A DNA stretch of 59,061 bases from Prolixibacteraceae bacterium (GTDB lineage Bacteria > Bacteroidota > Bacteroidia > Bacteroidales > Prolixibacteraceae). The stretch spans positions 1 through 59,061 of the forward strand of contig JANXYV010000185.1 of assembly GCA_025355875.1 (NCBI GenBank), read 5' to 3'. The translations under genes and the position numbers were made by a program. Below the pieces are notes generated by a model. That model had not been told where the DNA came from and did not search any database. It worked only from the letters and a program-made list of their open reading frames with translations. Positions 1-8,995 of the stretch are shown here, in pieces; the first letter of the stretch is position 1, and the number at the start of each line of letters is the position of its first letter.

Positions 1-35
1 CTTATTAATTTCCAAATTTTCTGTTAATGTGCCCA

Positions 36-1034
36 TTATACTGTAAGGTTTTCAAAAACTGAAACTTCCGGTTGTTGATAGGCTTCACATTGCGAAAGAA
101 TAATGGAGTATTTTACATCACCAACCCCGCTGCGGATCTCATTTTCCTGGATTCTGGGGAAATTGTCCTCAACTTTATAAAATGTATCCTGCCGGATAAT
201 ATAACCAGTGGAATCGTACAAATCGACATGGTGATCAAAATACCCGGCTTCATATAATTTTGACTTGAAGCGGTTCAAAGCTATCGAATCCGTTACCAAT
301 AAATCATTTATCGAAGCGATGATCTGGTTTAATGTTTGACCGCTTTCTTGTACTTTTTCTAAAGAAATATGGTAGAGAAATAGTTTTTCAAGATGCGTAA
401 TATCAAGTTGTCTCTCACTGCTAATCTGTACTTTTTGATGATTATTCCCGTGTGTCGTTTTTACTTCCACTGCCCAGTTATTCATTTGAAAATCTCTTAC
501 TTCTCTGGCAGAACCTACCCAGGAATTTAAAACGAGCTGCAAATTATTATTGCCTTGAAGAAATTTTCGCAAGAAAAATAATTCGCCAAACAAACCTCTT
601 TGCTCTTCAGGTGTCAGACCTTCAGAGATAATTCGTGTGAACAGGGATTTCCATTTTTCAAAACGGTTCAATATCGCTTTTACTAATTGCTTTTCGTTGG
701 TTTCATATGCTATGCTGGCAATTAAGTCTTCACATAAAACAGAAAATATATCCCTATGCTGATTGTTAATCAGTTTAAAAAGTAAAATATTTTTCCCTTT
801 CTGAGTGTGATCCGGTGAAAAATCAATTTGTATTTCCTGTAAGTTATCGAACATCGAAATATTTACCTCTATGCTCTCGCTTATTGACGAGGCAATGCAT
901 AACAATTTTTCTGGCTGCTGTAATGCTACATATACATCTGGCAATACAGATCCGGAATATCGACGCAAAAGCAACCCTTTTTTGAATGAGGTGTCATGTG
1001 CCAGCTCATTCCATATTTGATTAATCTTCGTCAT
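36..1034 (-). CDS. DUF4420 / PD-(D/E)XK nuclease-like protein of defence cluster
   Basis: 332 aa. The C-terminal half shows a restriction-endonuclease-like core: Glu151 in a GLFGEL helix, Asp181 in VRDFQMNNW, then Glu190-x-Lys192 in the strand AVEVKTT. This is the E...D...ExK arrangement of PD-(D/E)XK enzymes, and the overall pattern fits the DUF4420 family found beside Z1 helicase-like proteins. Likely role: DNA cleavage in the defence complex (family knowledge plus inference). Its ATG overlaps the end of the Z1 gene by 14 nt, so the two are translationally coupled. It is the last visible gene of the cluster; only 35 bases remain before the window edge. It could be a structural rather than catalytic partner, but all the motif residues are present. 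Confidence 0.75.
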   Translation of the reverse strand: MTKINQIWNELAHDTSFKKGLLLRRYSGSVLPDVYVALQQPEKLLCIASSISESIEVNISMFDNLQEIQIDFSPDHTQKGKNILLFKLINNQHRDIFSVLCEDLIASIAYETNEKQLVKAILNRFEKWKSLFTRIISEGLTPEEQRGLFGELFFLRKFLQGNNNLQLVLNSWVGSAREVRDFQMNNWAVEVKTTHGNNHQKVQISSERQLDITHLEKLFLYHISLEKVQESGQTLNQIIASINDLLVTDSIALNRFKSKLYEAGYFDHHVDLYDSTGYIIRQDTFYKVEDNFPRIQENEIRSGVGDVKYSIILSQCEAYQQPEVSVFENLTV

Positions 1035-3768
1035 CGTTGTCGTTATCTATTTCGTCATCAATATTGAATAGTGCCAAAAGTTGTCTATGAATAGCATAAC
1101 GTACTGAAGAGTTGAACCGGCTTCCCGGAAAACTTATTGCAAAGCCGACTAATGGGTCACTACCATTGGGAAGGTTAGCCCCTTCTGGGTCTAAAAAGTA
1201 AATTAGCAGCAAAGGATTTCTTGGGTCTCTAAATTCATTTCTGACTATATCTCCTTTCGGATAGTCATTCTTGTACTCCTTGTTATTATGCTGATGAAAT
1301 GCAATCGTCCTTTCTAATGCGGCTCTATATTGTTCTGGTTCTAAATCAACGAACTCATCTTTAGGACTTATGATGTGATTTTTTCTGATGAAAAATGTGG
1401 TAGAATCTGTTCTTTCTGTGGCATTCCGGCGAAACCAATAACCAATATCAACAATATGCCCGTTTTTGTCAATCGGAAATCTTTCATTTGTGTCAGCTTT
1501 TGACATTAATGCTACACTCCAGTTTGTGAGCTCACCGTTTGCAACCTGGACATCTATAAATTGCAATAAGTTGCCTGGATCAACTCTTACCAGGGAATCC
1601 GGAACTTTGAACTTTTGAAATAAAGGCCGAATCAATTCAGGTGATACATTCTTCCATAAATAATTGTTTCTATTGGTTTTAAAAGTAGCATCAAGCGAAC
1701 TTATAAAATCAACAGTAGCATCTAAATTCGATTTTACAACTATAGGATTTTTCTGCAATTGATATGATTCAACCAATCTTCCAGCCCAGGAAATATCAAC
1801 ATTTACAGCCCTGCGAATCTTATTTGATGCGGAAATTTGTAACACTCCTGGATGGGTTCGCACTTTTAAAGCATATTGTTCCGGAGTGCTACCTGCAACA
1901 TCTGACATGTAGTCAAATTCGCTTCTTAATTCTTCTGAAGCCAAAGTGATATGACAAAACCACTCATTCAATTCACTGCTTGTAAAGAGGCGGCATAAAT
2001 CTACATAACCGGGTCTGTAACCGAACCACCTGCCCATTTGCATCAAGGTATCGTACATCCGTGAGGCTCTCAGATAATAACTTACCGAAAGTCCTTCCAA
2101 TGTCAATCCTCTGGATAACTTATCACCACCAATAGCTATAACTGACAAGCCTTTTTTGTGGTCGTAATAGTTTAAGGCATCTGCCGAACCACCATTGATT
2201 TTTTTGACTTGAATTCTGACGGCTGCTTCGCGCAATTGCCTTTGTACCGCCACCCACTCGTGAATTTGGGTTGCGCTGTCAATCCCTCTTAATTCGGTGT
2301 CTAAAATTTGCAGTGAGATTGTTGTATATGATTTATAATTATCTGTATCAACCTCAAACACTTGTCTCATTTCTTCGAGAATCGAGGGTATTTTCATCTC
2401 AATTCCTCTCCGATAAAAATCGAAAGTGTTTTCTACCAGTTCTTTAATATGGTCTTGCCAGTTAATAAACCGACTAACATGTATCAACATTGAATTGTGT
2501 GCAGTCTCTTGACCCCGAAGTCTTCTTATTGCGCAGGTAATAATGAAACTTTTTATTGCCAGTCGCAATGAATCTGGTATCGAATCAGGCAATTCAGATT
2601 CTCTCTTATGACCGTTGGGCACAAAGTTCTGATAATCATCAATCCTGTTTACTATTGGCAATACTTCATCAGAGATTTCATCATCTTCTAAAACCCTAAT
2701 TCCAAAGACTTTTTCCGGACCTATGTAATTTGATGGAGCCTGAATATTGATAATAAAATCTTTAGGGAAAAGCTGGTCTTCTTCAATTGGGATAAAAATA
2801 TTTGCAAAAGGAGTTGCGGTATAGCCCACATAACCACTTTTGTCAAATAGTCTCAAAATATTACGAATGTGTTCATTTATTTTGGTTGATTTATCTTCAT
2901 CCTTGTTGGTGTTTATTGATGCGTTATCCGCTTCATCATCAATCAACAGTAATGATTTATTGTTGATTCTTCTTTCACCTTTTGCATTTGTACTTGCTTG
3001 GGAACTAAGCCATTGATATAGCTTCTCAAGCACTTTTGTGTTCTTTTTTACAACTGCAACTATCGGTTCATTAGTGTTAAAGGTTTGTGTCGTTCTTGCA
3101 CTGAAGTCACCATTATCAGAGCTTGATGTGACCGAATGAACAGGCAGCGCGTTTTTGCCAATTCCTACACCAATTGTATGCTGACCGGTGTTAAATGCCC
3201 TCTGGAATTGGGTATCAAAGCCCAAAAATCCTTCATCTAAGCGAAGCTGTGTTTGACTGCGCAGATTGTTGTGAATACCAGCTAAAACAATTATCAATTT
3301 AAATCCTGCATCGGCAGCCTTACAAATCAGACCGGTATAGTTCGATGTTTTTCCAGATTGTACCTGCCCAACAACTAACCCGTATTTACTGATTAATACA
3401 TTCTGATCGGGATTAAATAACCCATCAAGTGTTCTGTCTGTAAGTTTGTCTAATTGATTTAACACTGCTTCTGGGTAATTCTTTTCATCCTGCAAGTAAT
3501 CTCTATATCTGTTCCAAAAGTTCCATTCAATAGATGTTTTTTTATCATTTATCCAGGGTAACCGGCTTTCTTCTTTTTCAATGATCCGAAACTCATCCAT
3601 GCGAATATTATAGATAGCCTGAACCTCCCGTATTAATGTGGCTTTATCAATTGCTGCAAAATTTGGAACATGCAGCATCTGGGTCACTGCATCTTCAATT
3701 TGTTGTGGAGTAACCGAAGTGGACGCAGGCAGAAATATCCTGATTGCTCGTATAGCTTGTTGTATCAT
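1021..3768 (-). CDS. Z1 domain SF2-helicase-like ATPase
   Basis: 915 aa from the ATG at 3768. A TTG at 3780 would overlap the upstream stop and add 4 residues; ATG is preferred. Helicase-type motifs run in order: Walker A GQVQSGKT (about 134-141), Walker B DDEAD (about 277-281), TATP (about 316-319), a GGDKLSRGLTLEG segment (about 547-559) and QMGRWFGYR (about 577-585), which supplies the arginine finger. This order and the length of about 900 aa are typical of Z1-domain proteins, NTP-driven DNA translocases or remodellers known from predicted restriction systems with MutL/MORC-like ATPases and from the mza defence system. It sits between the GHKL ATPase and the DUF4420 nuclease, with gaps or overlaps of only a few bases. 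The tail is acidic (DDEIDNDNDDED). Confidence 0.88.
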   Translation of the reverse strand: MIQQAIRAIRIFLPASTSVTPQQIEDAVTQMLHVPNFAAIDKATLIREVQAIYNIRMDEFRIIEKEESRLPWINDKKTSIEWNFWNRYRDYLQDEKNYPEAVLNQLDKLTDRTLDGLFNPDQNVLISKYGLVVGQVQSGKTSNYTGLICKAADAGFKLIIVLAGIHNNLRSQTQLRLDEGFLGFDTQFQRAFNTGQHTIGVGIGKNALPVHSVTSSSDNGDFSARTTQTFNTNEPIVAVVKKNTKVLEKLYQWLSSQASTNAKGERRINNKSLLLIDDEADNASINTNKDEDKSTKINEHIRNILRLFDKSGYVGYTATPFANIFIPIEEDQLFPKDFIINIQAPSNYIGPEKVFGIRVLEDDEISDEVLPIVNRIDDYQNFVPNGHKRESELPDSIPDSLRLAIKSFIITCAIRRLRGQETAHNSMLIHVSRFINWQDHIKELVENTFDFYRRGIEMKIPSILEEMRQVFEVDTDNYKSYTTISLQILDTELRGIDSATQIHEWVAVQRQLREAAVRIQVKKINGGSADALNYYDHKKGLSVIAIGGDKLSRGLTLEGLSVSYYLRASRMYDTLMQMGRWFGYRPGYVDLCRLFTSSELNEWFCHITLASEELRSEFDYMSDVAGSTPEQYALKVRTHPGVLQISASNKIRRAVNVDISWAGRLVESYQLQKNPIVVKSNLDATVDFISSLDATFKTNRNNYLWKNVSPELIRPLFQKFKVPDSLVRVDPGNLLQFIDVQVANGELTNWSVALMSKADTNERFPIDKNGHIVDIGYWFRRNATERTDSTTFFIRKNHIISPKDEFVDLEPEQYRAALERTIAFHQHNNKEYKNDYPKGDIVRNEFRDPRNPLLLIYFLDPEGANLPNGSDPLVGFAISFPGSRFNSSVRYAIHRQLLALFNIDDEIDNDNDDED

Positions 3769-3776
3769 AGTGGGGA

Positions 3777-5249
3777 TCAATTAATAAACTCTAAAAAATG
3801 GGTAAAATGGTTGAATGGGTCAATGTTGGCAATTATAGCCTTTGCTTCCTCTGGTGTTTTACCTTTTGATAGTAAGCTGGCAAACATCGTTTCCATGGTT
3901 TTTCTTATCGGTTCGTGATCTATTCCTTCAAATGGATTGCCTTGCGTTTCTGGTTCTTCTGCTGCTTTTATATAAATAGATTTAGAAGGAATATTTTCTT
4001 CGATGAACCGGATTAATGTTTCTATTGCTTTGTCAGGCTCTGTTTGCGCCTGCAATTTTGCCATATCCAATAACGGATGTTCTCTATTTATTTTGTAAAA
4101 CCATTTATCACCTCTTTTGTGATCGATCCAGAGCGGAACAAACTTCTGACCATTGGTTTGTTTTATTGTTTTTCCCCTATGTCGGTATACCTCGACACCC
4201 TGCGCTCTTACTTTGGTAGCGTAGTTTTTAATCTGATCTTTATAAATAAGTGGTGGACGTGCCACTGATTTTTTAATGTCAATCTGCCAATCAGCATCTA
4301 ACGAATTGGGAATATCAATCTGAATTCTGATGAGCTTATAATGTTCTTCTTTTCTGAACAGGCCCAGCCAGTCACCTGATAATAAAAGTCTCTCATTTCT
4401 GTAAATGTAAAAACCCTGGTGCTCGTTCCACCCTTTTGTTCCTTCAGCATACTTATAAGTCTCTTCATCAATTTTAGATTTGTGAGGCAAAACAAATCCT
4501 TTGATAATTACTTTGCCATTATGCAATTGTTCTTCTGAAAAGGATTGGGTAGCTTGTTCGCTCTGCAAAAAGGGATTCCAGGGTTTTATTTCGTTGTCCT
4601 GAAAGTAGATTTTTATTTTTTTGTTCTCAATAAACCGGTGAAATACCATCGCCAAATGCTTTTTCACCATTTCCATGATAAACAAGAATTTATCCAATGC
4701 ATTGTTATCGTTTTGCCGGAAATGTTTCACTACTCTGTCAATGTCATTCCAAATAACCAACGTACCGGAACCAAGTTCTGTCAAGGCATTTTCATTAAAA
4801 TTCGCAGGTAAGTATTTAAGTAAATCCCAATTGCCAGTTTGATTCACATAGTCTAAATCCCATGTCCAGAAAACACTTGAATTGTCTTGTTTTTTCGATA
4901 AAACGGTTAACTGACGTGTCTGTGAGAAAGATGCTGTTTTAAGTCCTAATCCAAATCTACCCAAGTCTTTTGAACTTCTATCTGCCAATGGGTTTTTGCT
5001 GCCTGGGCGCATTGCCTGGATAAGTTCTTCATTGTTCATTCCGTCACCGTCATCTTTAATAGATAACCAGGTATCGGCACCTTTCCAGTCAAAGTTAACC
5101 CATACATTTTTTGCATTGGCCGAAATCGAATTATCTATAATATCGGCAACGGCAGTTTCAATGTTATATCCAATTGCCCGGAAGGTCTCAATCATTGACG
5201 AGGCTTCGGGTATCGCCGGGGTGGTTTGGTATTTGGAGAAGTCTATCAT
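3777..5249 (-). CDS. MutL/MORC-like GHKL ATPase of defence cluster
   Basis: 490 aa starting at ATG 5249. The N-terminus has the full GHKL (Bergerat) fold: an N box with ADIIDNSISANA (about 35-46), G1 motif DDGDGM (66-71) and G2 motif GRFGLGLKTAS (97-107). The roughly 300-residue remainder resembles the transducer region of MutL/MORC-type proteins. It carries no histidine-kinase H box and no MutL endonuclease motif that I can see. Such ATPases dimerise on ATP and clamp DNA. Paired with Z1 and DUF4420 they form the core of mza-like systems and of the R-M systems from which eukaryotic MORC proteins were proposed to derive. The stop lies 8 nt before the Z1 ATG. It is probably the first gene of a sub-operon, since 141 bp separate it from the gene upstream. 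Confidence 0.85.
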   Translation of the reverse strand: MIDFSKYQTTPAIPEASSMIETFRAIGYNIETAVADIIDNSISANAKNVWVNFDWKGADTWLSIKDDGDGMNNEELIQAMRPGSKNPLADRSSKDLGRFGLGLKTASFSQTRQLTVLSKKQDNSSVFWTWDLDYVNQTGNWDLLKYLPANFNENALTELGSGTLVIWNDIDRVVKHFRQNDNNALDKFLFIMEMVKKHLAMVFHRFIENKKIKIYFQDNEIKPWNPFLQSEQATQSFSEEQLHNGKVIIKGFVLPHKSKIDEETYKYAEGTKGWNEHQGFYIYRNERLLLSGDWLGLFRKEEHYKLIRIQIDIPNSLDADWQIDIKKSVARPPLIYKDQIKNYATKVRAQGVEVYRHRGKTIKQTNGQKFVPLWIDHKRGDKWFYKINREHPLLDMAKLQAQTEPDKAIETLIRFIEENIPSKSIYIKAAEEPETQGNPFEGIDHEPIRKTMETMFASLLSKGKTPEEAKAIIANIDPFNHFTHFLEFIN

Positions 5250-5390
5250 TGAATTTAGTTAGGGTTGGCTTGCACTCCAACTAATTTGAATTGAAGTGAA
5301 CATTATTAATTTGGATTTAATGTTTTAGTTGGCTTTAAATATATTGAAAGTTGGTAAGATTATGATTATTTTAACTCGGATTCATTGTTT
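5250..5390 (-). promoter_or_regulatory. Intergenic gap splitting the defence cluster, possible internal promoter
   Basis: This is the only gap over 50 bp within the nine-gene stretch 36-10818. It is AT-rich. On the minus strand there is a near-match to the Bacteroidota -7 box (TATATTTA at 5343-5336), but no convincing TTG element. It suggests that the GHKL-Z1-DUF4420 trio can be transcribed separately. The evidence is weak. Confidence 0.3.
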
Positions 5391-6158
5391 TCAATTTACA
5401 AAGACTACACCTGATCGATTAACATGAGAGCCTAGCTTTATTTGAATATCTGAAAGTAGTTGTTGTTTCAACCTACATTTTACTATTTTCTCCTCCATTT
5501 CCTTTTTGACAAGTGAGTATAAAAATCGAAAATCGAAAAGAAAAAGGTAATCAACATTGTCAATTCTAAAATCAGCATCGGATATGTAAAGATAGGAAGG
5601 TGCGAAATTTAAGTGCTCACGGTAACCCGATTTAATCATTACGCCAGGTAAGATTCTATATCGCTTAGCTTTTTCTTGTGCATAATCACAAAGTGGTGTG
5701 ATGTTTAGCTCAATCGAAACGACTGTTTCTAAAATTTGTTTTATTAAAACCTCGTCTGAATATAAGGATTCCTTTAGTGCAGAAACTGTTATTTCATTAA
5801 TCGTTTTCTTAGAACTTGCAATTGCTTCTTTTATCTTTTGTTTTTCATATTTATAGCTTTTTTCTATACCCGATAATGCGTCTTTCTGTTCTGCTTCAGG
5901 AATTCTAGATATACCGGTTTTGCGTTTGATTAAATCATCTTCATTTTTACAATTTCTAATTTGTATTTCCATATCAGGAGAAAACAAGTTGCCCGGTTGT
6001 GTAACATCATCATTTCCATCACTTATTAGTAATAACTTATTCATTACAGTAGTGAAATCATCAATATGTTGCTCTGTACTACTTATAAGGTCTGAAAAGG
6101 ATTTGTTTATTAATTTATCAATAGAATTATCAATATTGTCAGTAAAAGTTAAGGTCAA
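5391..6158 (-). CDS. Unknown protein between receiver and GHKL genes
   Basis: 255 aa if the TTG at 6158 is used; family not recognised. The reading frame stays open and looks coding upstream of that codon, past the receiver-gene stop at 6203, but no ATG or GTG appears there. A rare start or coupling to the upstream gene is therefore possible. The protein has no signal peptide or membrane segment. The middle (about 95-150) is Lys/Glu-rich and probably helical. The C-terminal third has a hydrophobic strand pattern (YLFLFDFRFLYSLV) and ends in a compact segment SHVNRSGVVFVN. Its place directly behind the receiver gene makes it a candidate output or effector of the kinase/receiver pair. That is inference from position only. 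Confidence 0.6.
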   Translation of the reverse strand: MTLTFTDNIDNSIDKLINKSFSDLISSTEQHIDDFTTVMNKLLLISDGNDDVTQPGNLFSPDMEIQIRNCKNEDDLIKRKTGISRIPEAEQKDALSGIEKSYKYEKQKIKEAIASSKKTINEITVSALKESLYSDEVLIKQILETVVSIELNITPLCDYAQEKAKRYRILPGVMIKSGYREHLNFAPSYLYISDADFRIDNVDYLFLFDFRFLYSLVKKEMEEKIVKCRLKQQLLSDIQIKLGSHVNRSGVVFVN

Positions 6159-6202
6159 GGTATACAGAGCATTCTTTAGTTGCTGTATCTCATCAAAATT
6201 CT

Positions 6203-6817
6203 TTACTGTTTTCCAGAATATGCAACAGCAAGCTTGTATAGTAAAAACTTAGTCTTATTATCCCATTCTGTATTCGGAGGATATAGGGACGCTATTTCAT
6301 TCGTTAATTTTCCAGAAGACTCATTTACGATTGATTCCCAGATTAGGAAGGCATTAAATGATTTGAATTTCGAAATCTCGATTTTAAGTTCTTTTTTAAT
6401 TTTGTCCATTGCCCCTTTCTTTCCAATTATGTCTGCTTTTGGCAATGATGTGTGAAAGATTGGTTTATATGCGCTGAATTCAGTTTCAAAGTCATCTAAT
6501 AAGGCTTGTTTATATTCATTTTCCTTTTTGCTCCAAATAATAAGAGCATAAGCGGTATGGGGTTTAAGTACCCTCATTAATCTAGTTTTAATTGGACTCG
6601 TAATGTTTTTCACAGATATATAAGTATCCGTAATCAGCTCCAGATCTAAAAAAATTAAACGAACATTTTCGATAGGTGTATCTGGTAAATCTGATAAATC
6701 TTCCTCTTTGTAATGAACAAAAGGAACTTTTTCCTTAGATAGAGCAGAAATCAGTTCTATTACATCTTTAGGTTGATCATCAATTATTACAACTTTGCCA
6801 TTATTGGGTAAGATCAT
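6203..6817 (-). CDS. Receiver (REC)-domain protein of defence cluster
   Basis: 204 aa from the ATG at 6817; a longer frame upstream lies inside the kinase gene. The first 60 residues show the receiver signature: strand 1 with the acidic pair Asp13-Asp14 (VVIIDDQ) and strand 3 with the phospho-acceptor candidate Asp58 (LIFLDLE). A later strand ALIIWSKKE stands where the conserved Thr/Ser normally lies. The normal KP loop is not obvious, so this is a divergent receiver. The C-terminal 70 residues are an unknown helical domain with no recognisable DNA-binding motif. The start is 2 nt from the kinase stop, so the genes are coupled and probably work as a pair. It is unlikely to be a classical transcription regulator. 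Confidence 0.75.
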   Translation of the reverse strand: MILPNNGKVVIIDDQPKDVIELISALSKEKVPFVHYKEEDLSDLPDTPIENVRLIFLDLELITDTYISVKNITSPIKTRLMRVLKPHTAYALIIWSKKENEYKQALLDDFETEFSAYKPIFHTSLPKADIIGKKGAMDKIKKELKIEISKFKSFNAFLIWESIVNESSGKLTNEIASLYPPNTEWDNKTKFLLYKLAVAYSGKQ

Positions 6818-6819
6818 AA

Positions 6820-8994
6820 TTAGATTTTTTTGATTTTTAGCGCAACTAAAGCGCCAGTCCAAAACTCTTTAGGAATATTATATTCTCTATGGTCAGGGAA
6901 AACAACTTCGCCTTCCTGTGATTTCATTAGAAGATAAACAATGTGTAACCCTAATCCCATTCCGTATATTTTTGTTGTGATGAATGGATGGGTCACTTGA
7001 GAAGTTGGTATCGAAAATCCAGTGCCATTATCAGCAATGAGGATACTGTAATAACCCGAGGAATCTTCTACTAAATCAATAAAAATTTTCTTTTGAAAAG
7101 TTAAACCTGTTTTGTTCAACTTTTCTTCCTTAACATGAAGCCAATGAATAGAGTTATCTAATATATTTACAATTGCCCCAAGTAAAAATCTCTTTGAACA
7201 TTTCCCTATTAATGTATTTTCAACCTCTCGAAAAGAACTAACAATTGCTATGTTATGTTTCAATAATCGATATTCTACATTAAAAAGTGAAATGTCAATC
7301 AATTTCGTAATCTCGTTCTCATCTTTGCCGTTGCTTCTTAAGATAGTTGAGTAATTTTCCATTAAGGTGTCAATGCGCTTAACAAGCTGCTTAATTTTTT
7401 CAGGAACATCCTCATGTTCAATCAACGCATTCGCTTCGGCAACTACCTTTTCAATTTCGTGTAATCCAATTGCAAGAGTTAAGCCAGCACCTGCACTTGT
7501 TAAAAGGGTTTCTTGAATTCGAAGATAATCATTCTCAACTTTCTCTATTTGTTTGGTAATTTGCGCGTTATCTTCTACGTTTGTTATTTTTTCATCTATC
7601 AGTTCTTTTAAAACCCCTAAGTGATGAATAACAGGTTCAGCCTGTTCTCTTTGACCGTATTTTGATCGTATTTCCGATTTATCAATTTCCCGTAGTTTCT
7701 CAACTAATTGAACAACATGAAGAATTGCTGCCTTAAAATCATGAAAGGCTTCGTTTTCAATAAATCCTTCACGATTAGTTTTTTCTTCGAGTGCTTTAGA
7801 ATTTTCTCTTTTAACGTCAATGACAGATAGAATAATATTATTGCTTATCTTTCTAGTAGGTTCGTTAACCCGTCTACTATCCAAGTTTAACCAATCATTC
7901 CCTTGTTCTCCATACTCATTTATTCTAATTCCCTCACGGTAGACCCTAACACCACCCTGCTCATCAAGATATTCTTTCAAAAGATTTAACCCAGGATAGT
8001 TATATAATTCAAGAATATTTTTGTCTCGATCAAAAATATAGCCCTCAATTTCAATAGGTCCTATCTTTTTCTCTTCCTCATTATTGTTTGCATAATTCTT
8101 TTCTAGATTGATTGTTCTATATTCTTTTTTTGTTCCAGGAATCTTTTCTTCTATCGTTTCGTTATCTATTATTATGACATTTTCTTGGGTTATTGATCTT
8201 TTTTCAATTTTATACAACTCTGGCCAGGGGGTAAAATTATATTCAAATTCAGTAATACTCGAACCCTCTAACTTGCATTTAAAATTAAAAAGTGCAAAAT
8301 GTTTAATACTTTCTAATGTTGGAAGATCAGCAATTAGTTCAGGAGTAGATAACTCTAATTTGACATCAAAATTTCCGCTTCGCTTAAAAGGTGATTGCAA
8401 ACTAAATACCGATTTATAGAGATCTCTCACCATCCTCTTATCCCACACTGTCCTCAAGTCTGTTATTCGTATTCTTGTTCCTGTTCTGTTCCTTTTAAAA
8501 TATTCAGGATCTGTATTTTCATAGACTTCGAATTCCGAATCTTTAAGATATTTTTTTTGACCAAATTTCTTCCAATCAATTTTAACTACAACCTCATTAC
8601 AATCTTTTTTTCTGCTAATTAGCTCAATTGTGTAGCCTAATTTATGTACTCCAAATCTCCCTATACCTTTTTCACCAATTGGCAATCTTTTGAATCTGGG
8701 GGTTCTTATGTTCTTTCTAAATATCTCAGCTTTATAATCACTGCCTGGTTCAAGCCAAACATTTTCAATAATATCCATATCCATCCCCTCCCCATCGTCT
8801 ATGACATCGATAATCCCCTTCTCTAATGTTTCGATATTATCAAGTCTTACAATTACAGTTCTTGCGTCTGCATCGTAAGAATTTTTAATTAATTCTAGAA
8901 GTGCAATGTTTTCGTTACGGATTAATTTATCTCCTAATTGAAGGAGTAGTCTGGCACGCGGTTGAAACGAATTTTTTTTTGAAAATAATTTCAT
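6820..8994 (-). CDS. Dual GHKL protein: MutL/Hsp90-like N-domain plus histidine-kinase-like C-domain
   Basis: 724 aa from the ATG at 8994. The N-terminus has one Bergerat ATPase: ELIKNSYDADA (34-44), DDGEGM (66-71), GEKGIGRFG (107-115). A long helical region follows and contains a possible H box, AIGLHEIEK with His512. Then comes a second, kinase-type ATPase with N box NILDNSIHW (610-618), G1 DNGTGF (655-660) and G2 GMGLGL (678-683). Two complete ATPase sites in one chain are unusual. The second half is laid out like a sensor histidine kinase (helical DHp-like region, then HATPase_c) but has no membrane segment, so it would be cytosolic. It lies 1 nt after the methylase gene and 2 nt before a receiver gene. 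Likely role: a sensor that binds DNA or partners through the first domain and signals through the second (inference). Confidence 0.85.
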   Translation of the reverse strand: MKLFSKKNSFQPRARLLLQLGDKLIRNENIALLELIKNSYDADARTVIVRLDNIETLEKGIIDVIDDGEGMDMDIIENVWLEPGSDYKAEIFRKNIRTPRFKRLPIGEKGIGRFGVHKLGYTIELISRKKDCNEVVVKIDWKKFGQKKYLKDSEFEVYENTDPEYFKRNRTGTRIRITDLRTVWDKRMVRDLYKSVFSLQSPFKRSGNFDVKLELSTPELIADLPTLESIKHFALFNFKCKLEGSSITEFEYNFTPWPELYKIEKRSITQENVIIIDNETIEEKIPGTKKEYRTINLEKNYANNNEEEKKIGPIEIEGYIFDRDKNILELYNYPGLNLLKEYLDEQGGVRVYREGIRINEYGEQGNDWLNLDSRRVNEPTRKISNNIILSVIDVKRENSKALEEKTNREGFIENEAFHDFKAAILHVVQLVEKLREIDKSEIRSKYGQREQAEPVIHHLGVLKELIDEKITNVEDNAQITKQIEKVENDYLRIQETLLTSAGAGLTLAIGLHEIEKVVAEANALIEHEDVPEKIKQLVKRIDTLMENYSTILRSNGKDENEITKLIDISLFNVEYRLLKHNIAIVSSFREVENTLIGKCSKRFLLGAIVNILDNSIHWLHVKEEKLNKTGLTFQKKIFIDLVEDSSGYYSILIADNGTGFSIPTSQVTHPFITTKIYGMGLGLHIVYLLMKSQEGEVVFPDHREYNIPKEFWTGALVALKIKKI

Positions 8995-8995
8995 A

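Noticed and set aside
36-5249. Calling 36-5249 a complete mza system
   Set aside because: Only the GHKL, Z1 and DUF4420 parts are present; the other genes I remember for mza are not visible, and the upstream partners differ.
4016-5262. Several plus-strand ORFs opposite the GHKL ATPase
   Set aside because: They lie antisense to a gene with complete motifs and show no family features.
5391-6817. Receiver and 255-aa genes as one frameshifted gene
   Set aside because: The receiver protein ends in a plausible helical tail and the downstream frame has its own coherent sequence; no single-base change is suggested by a motif break.
6815-6862. Longer starts for the receiver (6862) and the dual-GHKL (9021) genes
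   Set aside because: The extra residues lie within the upstream genes. ATGs at 6817 and 8994, directly after the upstream stops, fit the tight spacing of the operon.
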